From: Isoperla grammatica
Lineage: Eukaryota > Arthropoda > Insecta > Plecoptera > Perlodidae
NCBI GenBank assembly: GCA_945910005.1
Contig: OX246748.1
Coordinates: 9,856,863 to 9,920,862, forward strand
Direction: 5' to 3'
DNA: 64,000 nt
The notes beneath the pieces were generated by a model. The model was not told the origin of the DNA and searched no databases. It saw only the letters and a program-made list of their open reading frames with translations. Shown one piece after another: positions 49,676-55,652 of the stretch (within the stretch, counting starts at the first letter, position 1; each line of letters starts with the position of its first letter). Position numbers and translations under genes: made by a program.

Positions 49676-51689
49676 TAATAATTATAAATAAAAAAAACAA
49701 ACATTAATTTAGCGAGTTAGACTCTCGCTAACGATTAACGTCCCCTCCCCTCACTCACCCCTCCCTCGTGCCGGTAGCTGAGCACCGGGAACCTCCCCCC
49801 CTCCCTGAAGCCGGCCGCGACCACGATGGCTTCGTCCTCCACCCCCTTGGGCACAACGACGGCGCTCGGATACGTCGCGCAGACCTTGAACTCGTGGTTG
49901 ACGTGCGAGATGCGCCAGTCGTCCGAGAGGGAAGTCAGGAACTCTGTTTCCGGACGGAACGCCATCCAGCCGTCTTCCAGGATCGGATACATCGGACGGT
50001 AGAAGAACGGGTAGAGTAGCATCGGCTCGTCTGGAAGAGAGGGATATAGGCATACATTAGATAGGTACTAACATATCCCTGTAAATTTGGAAACATTTTT
50101 CCCCCAATTTTTGCCAAAAATTTTTCAAAATAAAAACAAACAATTTTTTGCAATAATTTTTTTTTTTTAATTTTTGTAAAATTTTTGTTTTTCACAATTT
50201 ACAATTGATATGTTTGTATCTAATTTCCACCACCCAGGCCATCTAAGCCGGGCGCACGTGGGGGGAGGGGTAATTGTCGGAGAAGCTCGTGCAGAACCAC
50301 AACAACGAGACAACTATTTATTTACATACTTGCGCTAGAAACTGAGCAACCGATTTGCCAAATCAATGTGTTGTCCATTCGCTAGGTGGAAATGGAACTA
50401 GAGTTTAGATTTTCTTGATTTGATGCTCCACTGCTGCTCCCCTCCATCGCTATGTGACCACCAACCCGACAATCAGATCATATTAATTTTTTTAGCATGA
50501 TGGTCAGACAGACCAATGGTGGGCATATGAAATGATGATTATGGTATTTATAATCAGTCATATTTGTTATGTTGGGTGGTGATCACATAACTAGGGGGTG
50601 GCACTTTAAACTATGTCAAACTACAAATAACTGCACTCCTAGCAAGTAGGTGACGTGGAGCAGCCAGCCGCCCGAGGCAGTTTCACCGCAGGCGCAAGGA
50701 AATTATCGTCCCCAGTCCGCCTCTCGGCAGACGCCAACTCACCAAGTGATGACAGCCTCTCGATCGAGGTGGCGACCTTGCCAAACTCTTCGGTCGAACC
50801 GATGTCCAGCTGGATGATCCGGAAGTCCTTGCACTTGATCACGAGGCTGCCGCCGATCATTCCGTTGGGCCTCCGCTCGATCGTGTCGACGTTGTGGTGC
50901 AACAGCTGCAACAGTCACGTTCGTAAACACACGAGGAACAATCACAATCGCTACTCTTCATCCCAACATCATTTAGCTGGGTAAAGGGGTGTTTCCATCA
51001 TTGATCTTGGGTATCCCGGGAATCAGTATCGGCATGCCAAGCTCGACACATCATTTTCTTGAACTTCGTTCTCTTCGTGAATGTCTTTCTCTTGCCGTTC
51101 CACCAACTTTTTCCACTGTTAACTAAATTTAGTTTTTAACTAAATAAGAGGAAACTCTTTCTCTCTCTCCCTCTCTTCCGCTCTGCTGGGTGGGAAATTT
51201 TGAATGAAGCAGTGTCACATGTAGGTACTCTTTAATGAAAGAATATTACAGATGAGTTGGTATCTTATTGTAAAAAGTTTAAAAAATATATCCCAAAAAC
51301 AAATACATTTTTCAGAAAACGTGTACCTTATAGAGGGGGAAACTTAGAATTGAGGGTAAAGACCCAACGGCTGCAGTTTTCTGTCTACTGCTTTGCACAT
51401 CAGTATCACTCTAAGACAATCAATTGTCTACTGGCGGACTAGTGTATATGTTAACTGTACGAAGCGGTAGAATTAAAAACCTGCCAGCGTGTGGTACCAA
51501 CCCTAGAATACACGGTACTCTCTCCTAGTTTCCTTATTTAGTTACCCATAGCTCTTCGAGTCCCTTCCGCGAGGAGAGGATCAGATGGTGGCCGGTGATG
51601 CACAACGTTCCATCGACCGGTTTCTGGAACGGACCGTGCAAGATGACGCCGTCAAGTTTCGGAGTGAGGATCAATTCCGCAAACTCCAT
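37874..51689 (-). CDS. MTMR9: Myotubularin-related protein 9, ten exons, complete
   Basis: The joined exons 51689-51546, 50905-50743, 50030-49759, 49215-49066, 48080-47969, 47317-47196, 43050-42944, 41765-41533, 40095-39926 and 38107-37874 give 1,707 nt, or 568 residues plus a stop; all junction phases agree and all introns are GT-AG. From memory of the family, the order and words match vertebrate MTMR9 (about 549 residues): an N-terminal PH-GRAM domain starting MEFAEL, TGHHLILSSR, CKDFRIIQLDI, GGRFPVLSY, QPLTGPNSKRCKEDE, GKRGYIIDTR, HYPQWRRV, a phosphatase-like core, and a C-terminal coiled coil. The P-loop reads VHGSEGLDAT (residues 328-337): Gly330 replaces the catalytic Cys and Ala336 the Arg of the CX5R motif, as is normal for MTMR9, so it should be a catalytically dead regulator. 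Known MTMR9 pairs through its coiled coil with MTMR6, MTMR7 or MTMR8 and raises their activity on PI3P and PI(3,5)P2. The start was chosen for its family-typical N-terminus. The Pro/Glu-rich C-terminal tail looks lineage-specific. Confidence 0.95.
38121..38189 (+). repeat. Dispersed repeat, copy 1 (partial)
   Basis: AAATAAATTCACATTTAGAG and CTACCCACTCAGTAAGTAAACTGATTTGCAGT are shared with 46660-46830 and 47578-47734. This copy ends where the others continue with GGGGGACTTTAATTTAAAGC. Confidence 0.7.
38220..38335 (-). mobile_element. LINE 3'-tail fragment
   Basis: Inverted relative to the tails at 38480-38900: TCATCATCGTCATCATCTATTGCCACATC, then GGTCGGCACTGAAGATAGGC, then CTCCTATCTTG. These words are the reverse complement of the plus-strand tails that follow. 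Confidence 0.6.
38352..38905 (+). repeat. Tandem duplication (~287 bp) carrying LINE tails
   Basis: AAACAAATTAAATATATGCT, TTTCTAATTTTGCCCCCCC, ATTTATATAAATAAATATAA, a GGACGTGGAGCAG word and the LINE-like tail to GATGATGATG occur at about 38352-38639 and again from 38640. The second copy is more diverged at its tail (GCCGACCAGACCCAGAG). Each copy contains a C run followed by an A run. Confidence 0.75.
38926..39045 (+). mobile_element. LINE ORF C-terminal remnant
   Basis: The frame WWEDNKLWRELVEVLERGR resembles RWWEDRKVWTEFVERAEEEE at 62490 and KWEDMNKWRELV at 42760, so these are remnants of one element family. The frame is closed here by stops. Confidence 0.45.
39091..39295. repeat. Near-perfect 205-bp palindrome
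   Basis: AATCAATAAACTTGAACTTG on the left and its reverse complement on the right enclose two arms of about 100 bp that pair almost throughout, with a central AAAACAGTT spacer (about 39187-39196). The one clear mismatch cluster is CCGAGTCG versus CGACGCGG. It is probably a foldback MITE in MTMR9 intron 9. Confidence 0.85.
39199..39240 (+). ncRNA. Candidate minimal hammerhead-like ribozyme motif
   Basis: The order is AGCT, CTGAAGA (39203-39209), T, GGGTAG, loop TGTAAC, CTGCCC, GAAA (39229-39232), C, GTC, AGCT. CTGANGA and GAAA are the invariant hammerhead core, GGGTAG/CTGCCC forms stem II, the two AGCT words form a 4-bp stem I, and stem III would be minimal, as reported for elements with short stem III. 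One extra T between the core and stem II weakens the case. The same motif lies inverted on the minus strand in the left arm (about 39141-39184). Confidence 0.3.
39926..40095 (-). CDS. MTMR9: MTMR9 exon 9 (residues 435-491)
   Basis: It encodes GTFLGTCEADRVYLKLQART, VSLWSYLNRPDILQSYLNPM and NNRVIWPSVAPMSL, matching the end of the phosphatase-like domain, and stops in phase 0 before a GTAAC donor. Confidence 0.94.
40195..40628. mobile_element. 434-bp inverted-repeat element in MTMR9 intron 8
   Basis: GGCCATATCACATTA at the left and AGTGTGATATGGGC at the right are inverted, and ATTGCAATCGTAGATTCGAG pairs with the right arm CGACTCCAGTCTACGATTCC. The interior has a further copy of the GTCTACGGTTGCAATC word. 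There is no frame; it is MITE-like. Confidence 0.65.
41041..41196. mobile_element. pogo/Tigger-like MITE
   Basis: CAATCGGGCCCACTTTTAAAGAACTC and its inverted partner GAGTTCGTTATAAGTGGGCTCGACTG are flanked by TA on both sides. Terminal CAGT-type ends with TA duplication fit Tc1/mariner-pogo MITEs. Confidence 0.65.
41306..41490. mobile_element. pogo/Tigger-like MITE
   Basis: The ends CAGTAATCCCCCTTTAATTC and GAATTAACGAGGGACTACTG are inverted and flanked by TA at both sides. The interior repeats ATTTGAATTA-type words. The right end is 43 bp from the splice donor of MTMR9 exon 8. Confidence 0.75.
41533..41765 (-). CDS. MTMR9: MTMR9 exon 8 (residues 357-434)
   Basis: It encodes LEALIEREWLQAGYPFPVRH, FLLFLDCVGQIHQQFPCSFE and FLIQLFEHSYCSQF. 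These are typical of the myotubularin core after the P-loop. A LINE fragment begins about 70 bp upstream of its acceptor, on the opposite strand. Confidence 0.94.
41836..42390 (+). mobile_element. 5'-truncated LINE with reverse transcriptase C-terminus
   Basis: A 146-codon frame (41836-42276) reads PMLTYAAETWTMTT, LVQAADMKFLRSIVEKTRWD, RIRNDDIRNQLGV, IGERRLKWFGHVKGM and GRRTRGRPRQ. These are the classic words of the C-terminal part of non-LTR retrotransposon ORF2 (the region after the polymerase domain, with E-x-W, FLR, RWFGH and GRPR motifs). The 5' part is absent, as usual for LINE insertions. The 3' tail ends in a GATGAT microsatellite (about 42360-42383). It lies in MTMR9 intron 7, antisense to the gene. 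Confidence 0.85.
42535..42890 (+). mobile_element. Repeat with LINE-like C-terminal frame
   Basis: A T-run, AGACCCTGCTCGACGAAAGG, TTGTATTGGATAGCAAGAAA and a Glu/Arg-rich frame with KWEDMNKWRELV are followed by GCCGATTCCGTGATACC. Parts match about 35905-36030 and, in the KWED word, 62490 and 38940. It is probably a second LINE-type fragment next to the first. Confidence 0.45.
42944..43050 (-). CDS. MTMR9: MTMR9 exon 7 (residues 322-356, inactive P-loop)
   Basis: It reads EGASVLVHGSEGLDATLLVT then SLAQVILNPDCRTVR and ends in phase 2. This is the phosphatase signature exon; the Cys and Arg of CX5R are Gly330 and Ala336. It lies 76 bp from the 3-kb foldback transposon in the preceding intron. 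Confidence 0.93.
43127..46150. mobile_element. 3.0-kb foldback transposon in MTMR9 intron 6
   Basis: Two arms of about 1.3 kb (43127-44424 and 44858-46150) are inverted copies of each other with only scattered differences; the loop is about 430 bp. The outer ends are GGGTCATTTCATTGAA and TTCAATGAAATGACCC, each flanked by TAAA (43123-43126 and 46151-46154), a plausible 4-bp target duplication. The arms have short frames only. The very high arm similarity suggests recent formation or gene conversion. The superfamily is not recognised. Confidence 0.9.
44582..44865 (+). pseudogene. Broken transposase-like remnant in foldback loop
   Basis: Frame 1 (44582-44701) gives VNKIRYFSDGAAGQYKNRKN then FINIF and a stop; frame 2 (44710-44865) gives SSIGGTVKKLVTKASLQHST then MKPQDMFSFCNN. 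From memory, the F-S-D-G...Q-Y-K-N-R and G-G-T-V-K-(K/R) words occur together in uncharacterised transposon-derived animal proteins, separated there by a longer segment. Here the intervening part is deleted, the two blocks are in different frames, and both ends are cut by the arms, so no function remains. Confidence 0.55.
46244..46432. repeat. 189-bp hairpin with flanking direct repeats
   Basis: GGTATATAATGCGAGGAAAGG pairs with CCTTTCCTCACATTATATACC and pairing continues for about 80 bp to a short AT loop near 46320-46345. AATAAAAAATGTTGG lies just outside both ends (about 46199 and 46433), which may be a long target duplication or an older direct repeat. Confidence 0.75.
46660..46830 (+). 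repeat. Dispersed repeat, copy 2
   Basis: AAATAAATTCACATTTAGAG, CAGTGGGGGACTTTAATTTA, AACCAACCCTGTAGGCTCCG and GAGTGAGCGATAACCAATCA are shared in order with 47578-47734. It lies in intron 6, while copy 3 lies in intron 5. Confidence 0.8.
46914..47083 (-). mobile_element. tRNA-derived SINE, copy A
   Basis: Read on the minus strand, GGCTCGTTGGTCCAGTGGTT is followed by AGCAT, a CTTCAAATGC anticodon-like loop and GGGTTCAAATCCC, a perfect B box (47021-47033). The acceptor ends do not pair, so it is not a working tRNA. The tail, with GGAACCGTTATAGCAACGAAGC, is shared with copy B at 63711-63885, which defines a SINE family. Confidence 0.7.
47111..47210. repeat. 25-bp x 4 repeat spanning a splice donor
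   Basis: CGCAACTCACCTGGTCCAAA plus CACTG is repeated four times at 47111, 47136, 47161 and 47186 with single-base changes. On the minus strand each copy reads ...TTTGGACCAG then GTGAG, that is, the end of MTMR9 exon 6 and its donor. The copy at 47186-47210 contains the real junction; the other three lie in intron 6. Confidence 0.92.
47196..47317 (-). CDS. MTMR9: MTMR9 exon 6 (residues 281-321)
   Basis: It encodes ACNDTTLSVDRWLSKLESSN then WMTNIKDTLNCACLVAQCLD and Q. The last 18 exon bases plus the first 7 intron bases form a 25-bp unit that is repeated three more times downstream, so four identical-looking donors follow one another; only this first one keeps the frame open with the next exon. 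Confidence 0.92.
47578..47734 (+). repeat. Dispersed repeat, copy 3
   Basis: It has the same order as copy 2, with CAGTGGGGGACTTTAATTTA, AAGCGCCTAAACCAACCCTG and GAGTGAGCGATAACCAATCA. It sits in intron 5 in the same orientation as copy 2, so MTMR9 exon 6 is bracketed by direct repeats about 0.9 kb apart. Confidence 0.8.
47969..48080 (-). CDS. MTMR9: MTMR9 exon 5 (residues 244-280)
   Basis: The exon reads SRGGGFEVEMHYPQWRRVNK then PIDRHHVLLDCLTKLVD, plus one base, before GTGAGTGA. GGGFE and YPQWRR match the myotubularin core. It is the shortest coding exon apart from exon 7 and was recognised by homology and splice phase. Confidence 0.92.
48712..49014. mobile_element. 303-bp inverted-repeat element in MTMR9 intron 4
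   Basis: GCTGGGTTTACACACCGTAA then TAAGGTTTAA at the left is matched by TTAAACCTTATTAGCGTGTG then TAAACCGGGC at the right. The termini are subterminal-rich (AAGATTTAAGATTT). There is no frame; it is MITE-like, and the right end is close to exon 4. Confidence 0.7.
49066..49215 (-). CDS. MTMR9: MTMR9 exon 4 (residues 194-243)
   Basis: It encodes LLRSSQPLTGPNSKRCKEDE and GKRGYIIDTRTQTLAQTAK, the most conserved myotubularin stretch before the P-loop. The acceptor was set at TGTAG by frame; the donor is GTAAGC. The right end of an intronic MITE lies only about 50 bp downstream. Confidence 0.94.
49636..49682. repeat. AAT microsatellite
   Basis: An AATAAT run of about 37 bp with AAAATAATAATTAT flanks lies in MTMR9 intron 3. 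Confidence 0.85.
49759..50030 (-). CDS. MTMR9: MTMR9 exon 3 (residues 103-193)
   Basis: The split codon completes Asp103. The exon runs EPMLLYPFFYRPMYPILEDG to GGRFPVLSYRHEGG and ends in phase 0 before GTGAGT. It covers the end of PH-GRAM, the linker and the start of the phosphatase-like fold (WRISHVN, YPSAVVVPKGV, GGRFPVLSY). Confidence 0.94.
50743..50905 (-). CDS. MTMR9: MTMR9 exon 2 (residues 49-102)
   Basis: The acceptor TTGCAG precedes LLHHNVDTIE, and the exon ends at SSL plus one base before GTGAGT (phase 1). It continues the PH-GRAM domain with VIKCKDFRIIQLDI. Known homologues have a very similar stretch here. Confidence 0.93.
51546..51689 (-). CDS. MTMR9: MTMR9 exon 1 (residues 1-48)
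   Basis: ATG at 51689-51687 opens MEFAELILTP; the exon ends ...GLEELW before a GTAAC donor (phase 0). It encodes the first strands of the PH-GRAM domain, which in myotubularins contributes to phosphoinositide and membrane binding. TGHHLILSSR is strongly family-like. The upstream sequence to about 51775 is GC-richer and probably 5' UTR. Confidence 0.92.
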
Positions 51690-52895
51690 TGCCACCACGC
51701 TTGGTCTGTGTCGCCTCGCAAACGGCCTACGAGTGTCGATCTATTCGAGCCCGTTTAAATGGAAATCTACCTGGAGACGAAACAGAACAATCATGAGATG
51801 TTTGCTGATCCTGTATGGTAGGTAGGCCTACCTACAATTAGCCTACATTTCCAAAAATTAAATACAAAAAACTAATGCCTTAACTACTTTTTTTTTGTAG
51901 TCACAAATCCTTTATTTAAGCTTTGATAAACAGCCCTGTCATGTGCTGCACCTCTTATCGTTTTTGTTGCTGAGGTACGGTATTATAGAACAACAACCTT
52001 AACACCAGTTTGGCAGATTCCACAGGTGGTAAGTCTACACGTGTACAACTTAGTAGCTGACTTAAGTCAGACAGTTATTTTTTTACGACGTACTAGACAG
52101 CTAGATCTCCTACGATGGAAGTAAAACGAACATGACTAAAAAGGTTCGAAGTTTGTAGTACGGTACACCAATACCCCGACTAAGGTAATTGTGATAGCTA
52201 TCATTTCCAGAAAGCCATTTAATGTCCTTCCCTCGATATTGCGAACTAGCCTGAGATATATGAAGAATTACATTAGAATGATTGTTAAGCATAGACTGGA
52301 TGGATAACCATCTAGGCCTAGGCCTACATATGGTCCAGAAATTAGTTTGTCCCACAAGGCTGGCGTTTTAGAGGCTACAATGCAAGTAGTGGGCATGTGG
52401 ACCCACTCACCGCAAGTGCCCGAATAAGCAAACGTAAACTAGTAAGGTTAGAGCAAGGCTGAAGGTAACAGTTCTTTAAATCTCCACTGTACATTGACCT
52501 GTTGACCCAGAGTGGTGCTAGGCCTACAGTCTTGAGAGGTTAAGTAGGCCTGATAGGTTATGTCAAAAAAAGGGCAAACAAATTTTAAAAAATATGCTTG
52601 TAATGTGCCAGTAGCCATAGGCTCATTAGTTGGATACAAACGGTTTCAATATTTTTTTGTCTAGAATGAAGATGAAAACAGGAGGCATATTTACCTTCTT
52701 TGACAGTTCAAGAACCACATGCCAGTTGGGTGAGAAATAGTTAATCGGTCATTTACCAGGTTGCGCTAGTATCGCGTACGGGAACGGAGGGGAAATTTGG
52801 ATCCTTCAAATCAGAAGGAGGGGAAATGAGACTACTATGCAACCAAAATACATCTGCTGCTAAATAGAGGTGTAGAGTGGAAGGGGTTTTGGGAG

Positions 52896-52932
52896 AGAGA
52901 GAGAGAGAGAGAGAGTGAGAGAAAGAGAGAGA
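52896..52932. repeat. GA microsatellite
   Basis: GAGAGAGAGA runs with small interruptions lie about 1.2 kb upstream of the MTMR9 start codon. Confidence 0.8.
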
Positions 52933-53575
52933 CAGAACCTAGGCCTATGTAGCTATGTAGCTTTCCTGTTGTTAAAGGGCCGAAGATAGAAGGATCTCGT
53001 AAGTGTACCGTTTGAAACGTCATATTCCCGAATTTCTAGAGGTGCTAGGGCAATGGCTAAGGCTAGGACTAGGCTAGGGCCTAGAACCAACCCTCAACTC
53101 CCCAAGATTTAGGCAGAGGCCCAATGTTACTAGGGCCTAGCCACGGCCTAACATCTAGGTAGCTTCAACTTCTTGCCAAATAGCTTCACTAGGCCGAGGC
53201 CCTCTGTAGCCTACATATGCCTAGGCCTAGCCTCTGCCTAGTCTCTTGTCACGTTGCAGGTGGCCGCCTAGACCTAGCCTAGGCTTTCGTACAATTTTTT
53301 AACTTAGGGCCCCTAGGGCCTAGCCCCTAGGCTACGCCACCACGCGAAGCGAAACAAAGGCCTGGGTCATCTGAAGAAGTCTGGACCGGCCTAGGATCTA
53401 CAAATTCAAATGTATTAATTTTGTTACATTAGTAGGGGCAAGGCTATGTTATACATACATATCTATTTTATAGGCTAATCACAATGAATCTGGGCTATGA
53501 GATCCTAGCCTGTAGGCCTAGGCCTTAGCTAGATTTTTTTATGGAATTTCGATTTGAAGAACATGTGGATAGACC

Positions 53576-53711
53576 CTAATGGTCGATGCACAATAGCCCG
53601 GGAAGGAGCTCCGGTAACGGTAACGGGAAAGTTCGCTATAATTTAACATTGCCCGGTAACGTTAACGCTAACGGGAAGCTCCTTCCCGGGCTATTGTGCA
53701 CCGACCATTAG
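53576..53711. mobile_element. 136-bp palindromic MITE
   Basis: CTAATGGTCGATGCACAATA then GCCCGGGAAGGAGCTCC is inverted at the right as GGAAGCTCCTTCCCGGGCTA then TTGTGCACCGACCATTAG. Inside are GGTAACGGTAACGGGAA and CCCGGTAACGTTAACGCTAA. Confidence 0.8.
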
Positions 53712-53888
53712 AGGAAACAACGCAGGGTGTTCGGCTTAACGCCGATGCACAATAAATCTGTCCCGGTAACGATAAATGCAACAACAACATTAAACTTGGC
53801 TTTCATGTTATTATGTAATGCACAATGCCATTCCCCTTACTTGTGCCGAAATAATTTCTTTATTTGCGGTAGGCTACCTATAACTGCA

Positions 53889-54036
53889 GTGCAATTCTGA
53901 GTGGGGGACGTTAAGTTTAATGCAGCTTTCTGTCGTTACAACAAGAAGACCATGAGCCAATCACCGCCTTGCATTCGGCTTTTGTAACGACATAAAGCTG
54001 TGTTAAACTTAACGTCGCCCATTCAGAATCGCACCA
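53889..54036. mobile_element. 148-bp inverted-repeat MITE
   Basis: GTGCAATTCTGAGTGGGGGA then CGTTAAGTTTAATGCAGC pairs with the right arm GCTGTGTTAAACTTAACGTC then GCCCATTCAGAATCGCAC; CTGTCGTTACA pairs with TGTAACGACA. The GTGGGGGAC word resembles the dispersed repeat at 46720. Confidence 0.75.
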
Positions 54037-54058
54037 CTGGAATGTTTACAAAGGACGT

Positions 54059-54197
54059 GTCCAAAATTCGGTTTATTGTTGCAAATTCTAAGTCTAGATT
54101 TGACGTCATCGACAATCTGTGATCAGTGGTCACCCATTGTTGGCGGCGTCAAATCCAGACTGACTTGGAATTGGACCCATAAACCGAAATTCGGACT
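54059..54197. mobile_element. 139-bp inverted-repeat MITE
   Basis: GTCCAAAATTCGGTTTAT at the left and ATAAACCGAAATTCGGAC at the right are inverted; AAGTCTAGATTTGACGTC pairs with GGCGTCAAATCCAGACT. It begins about 20 bp after the preceding MITE. Confidence 0.7.
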
Positions 54198-54595
54198 CGT
54201 CCTAAGAGTGAATTTGCATTACTAGCACTAATCTGACGTTAGATTTGTTCTAGCTGTTGCACTTGCACACAACAAAAGTATATCAGCCAGTTCTCGGAAA
54301 TCTGTTCTGTTTATTGTGTATTGTAGCTCTTATTGTTACAGAATTTTATTTTTATTGTTGCTAGGTCCAGGAATGAGTGAGCCTCCTAGTACAATCAATT
54401 CTTTGTGATGGTTTCTACTTGTCAAGAGTGGCCACTTACCACGTTTTACTACAAAGTTGTTATTCTTCCCCAGACTCATTGACGACTGTTTCCAAAATAT
54501 TTTTTTTTATATAGGCCTACGTCTTACTTAACCAGACAAAAGATAAATATTGCTGTTGTGTTCTATTGTTGTGCACTTGTTTCGACAAATTTGTA

Positions 54596-54771
54596 CAGTG
54601 AAACTTCTTTATAACAAGGTCTTTATAACAAAATGATCTATATAACACAAACTGTTTTTGAGGCCCCAAAAGGTTGTTTTGCATGTAAAGGTACCGTCTT
54701 TATGAAGAAATGTTCATTATAACAAAATAATAACCTGGCCCCCAATAGTTCATTATAAAGAAGTTTTAGTG
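54596..54771. mobile_element. pogo/Tigger-like MITE
   Basis: CAGTGAAACTTCTTTATAAC at the left and CATTATAAAGAAGTTTTAGTG at the right are inverted and flanked by TA. TTTATAACAA words repeat inside. The ends match the shorter element at 62917-62984. Confidence 0.8.
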
Positions 54772-55578
54772 TATTGGTGTAGGAGTTTCCTCAATTAAGG
54801 CATGTTGCATGGATCTAATAACCTGAACTTGTGGCTGTCTATTGAATTTGTTGGTGTGATGCTGTGGCTGTTACTGCCGTTGTTTATTTCCTCCTCCCAT
54901 TCCCTCCTAGTTGTGTTGTTTTGTTCGCATGTCCCAGTGACATCCTTATATATGAGTGACATGTAGAAGCTGCGTAATAAATAAATGCATCTGCATTCAC
55001 TTGAATTTAGCTGATCCTTTGGTTCATGGTTTGGGTTGTGGTTTTTTATATAAGGTATGGTAAATAATTATTTTATCTAGTTTGACCAAGAAACCAGCTT
55101 TCCTTTTGCATTGTTGTGCTTCTGGTGGTAGGCCTAACTATTGATCCCCCCCCCCCCCCCCCCTCCATATCTTCAGAGTTTCTTCATTCGACTTATGCAT
55201 TGTTCCTTGGAATCTGTCTGTCAAGACAATATAGCCTGACTGTTGACTTTGTGGTTAGGGCGTTTCCCAATAACAAGATCAGACCTTCTAGTTAACTTGC
55301 TTGTGCTTGTTTAAAAGTCATAACATGTCTTTTCGACAGTAGGCCTATCTATATATTCTACGTATCTTTCATCAGTGTTGATCCTAAAGGTGATATTCTA
55401 AAATTAGTGGTGACTGGACGTGGCCTTTGCGTTTTCAACCGTTTGTGTTTATCGTTGTTGCGTGATTTAATCGTGCACGTTGTTGGTGTCGGTTGGTCTC
55501 ATTCCTTCCTCTCTCGTCGACCTATTATAAACAAAGTCCCCCGTTTCGACAGTTTGCAGACTTTGCAGACAACGAGCG

Positions 55579-55652
55579 ATGAACGGGACGGCCGTCGTCC
55601 AGCCGCCGAGGGCCAGAAGCCTCCAACCCGGCTCCCGCGATGAACGGACAGG
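55579..55652 (+). CDS. PHD-finger gene exon 1 (predicted start)
   Basis: ATG at 55579 opens MNGTAVVQPPRARSLQPGSR then DERTG; the exon ends in phase 2 at a GTAAGAG donor. A second in-exon ATG (55640) would leave phase 1, which does not fit exon 2. It lies in GC-rich sequence unlike the surrounding AT-rich DNA. No homology supports it, so the true start could differ. Confidence 0.45.

Larger units (their letters stand above)
51690..55578. other. Interval between divergent MTMR9 and PHD-finger genes
   Basis: Both genes point away from this 3.9-kb interval, so both promoters should lie here. A GA microsatellite (52896-52932), GGCC-rich sequence (53040-53540) and four inverted-repeat elements occupy much of it. 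I see no coding frame and no convincing TATA box placed to decide a start. Confidence 0.55.

Noticed and set aside
49751..50053. Second long frames over MTMR9 exon 3
   Set aside because: The exon's homology lies in one minus-strand frame only; the others are shadows caused by high GC content.
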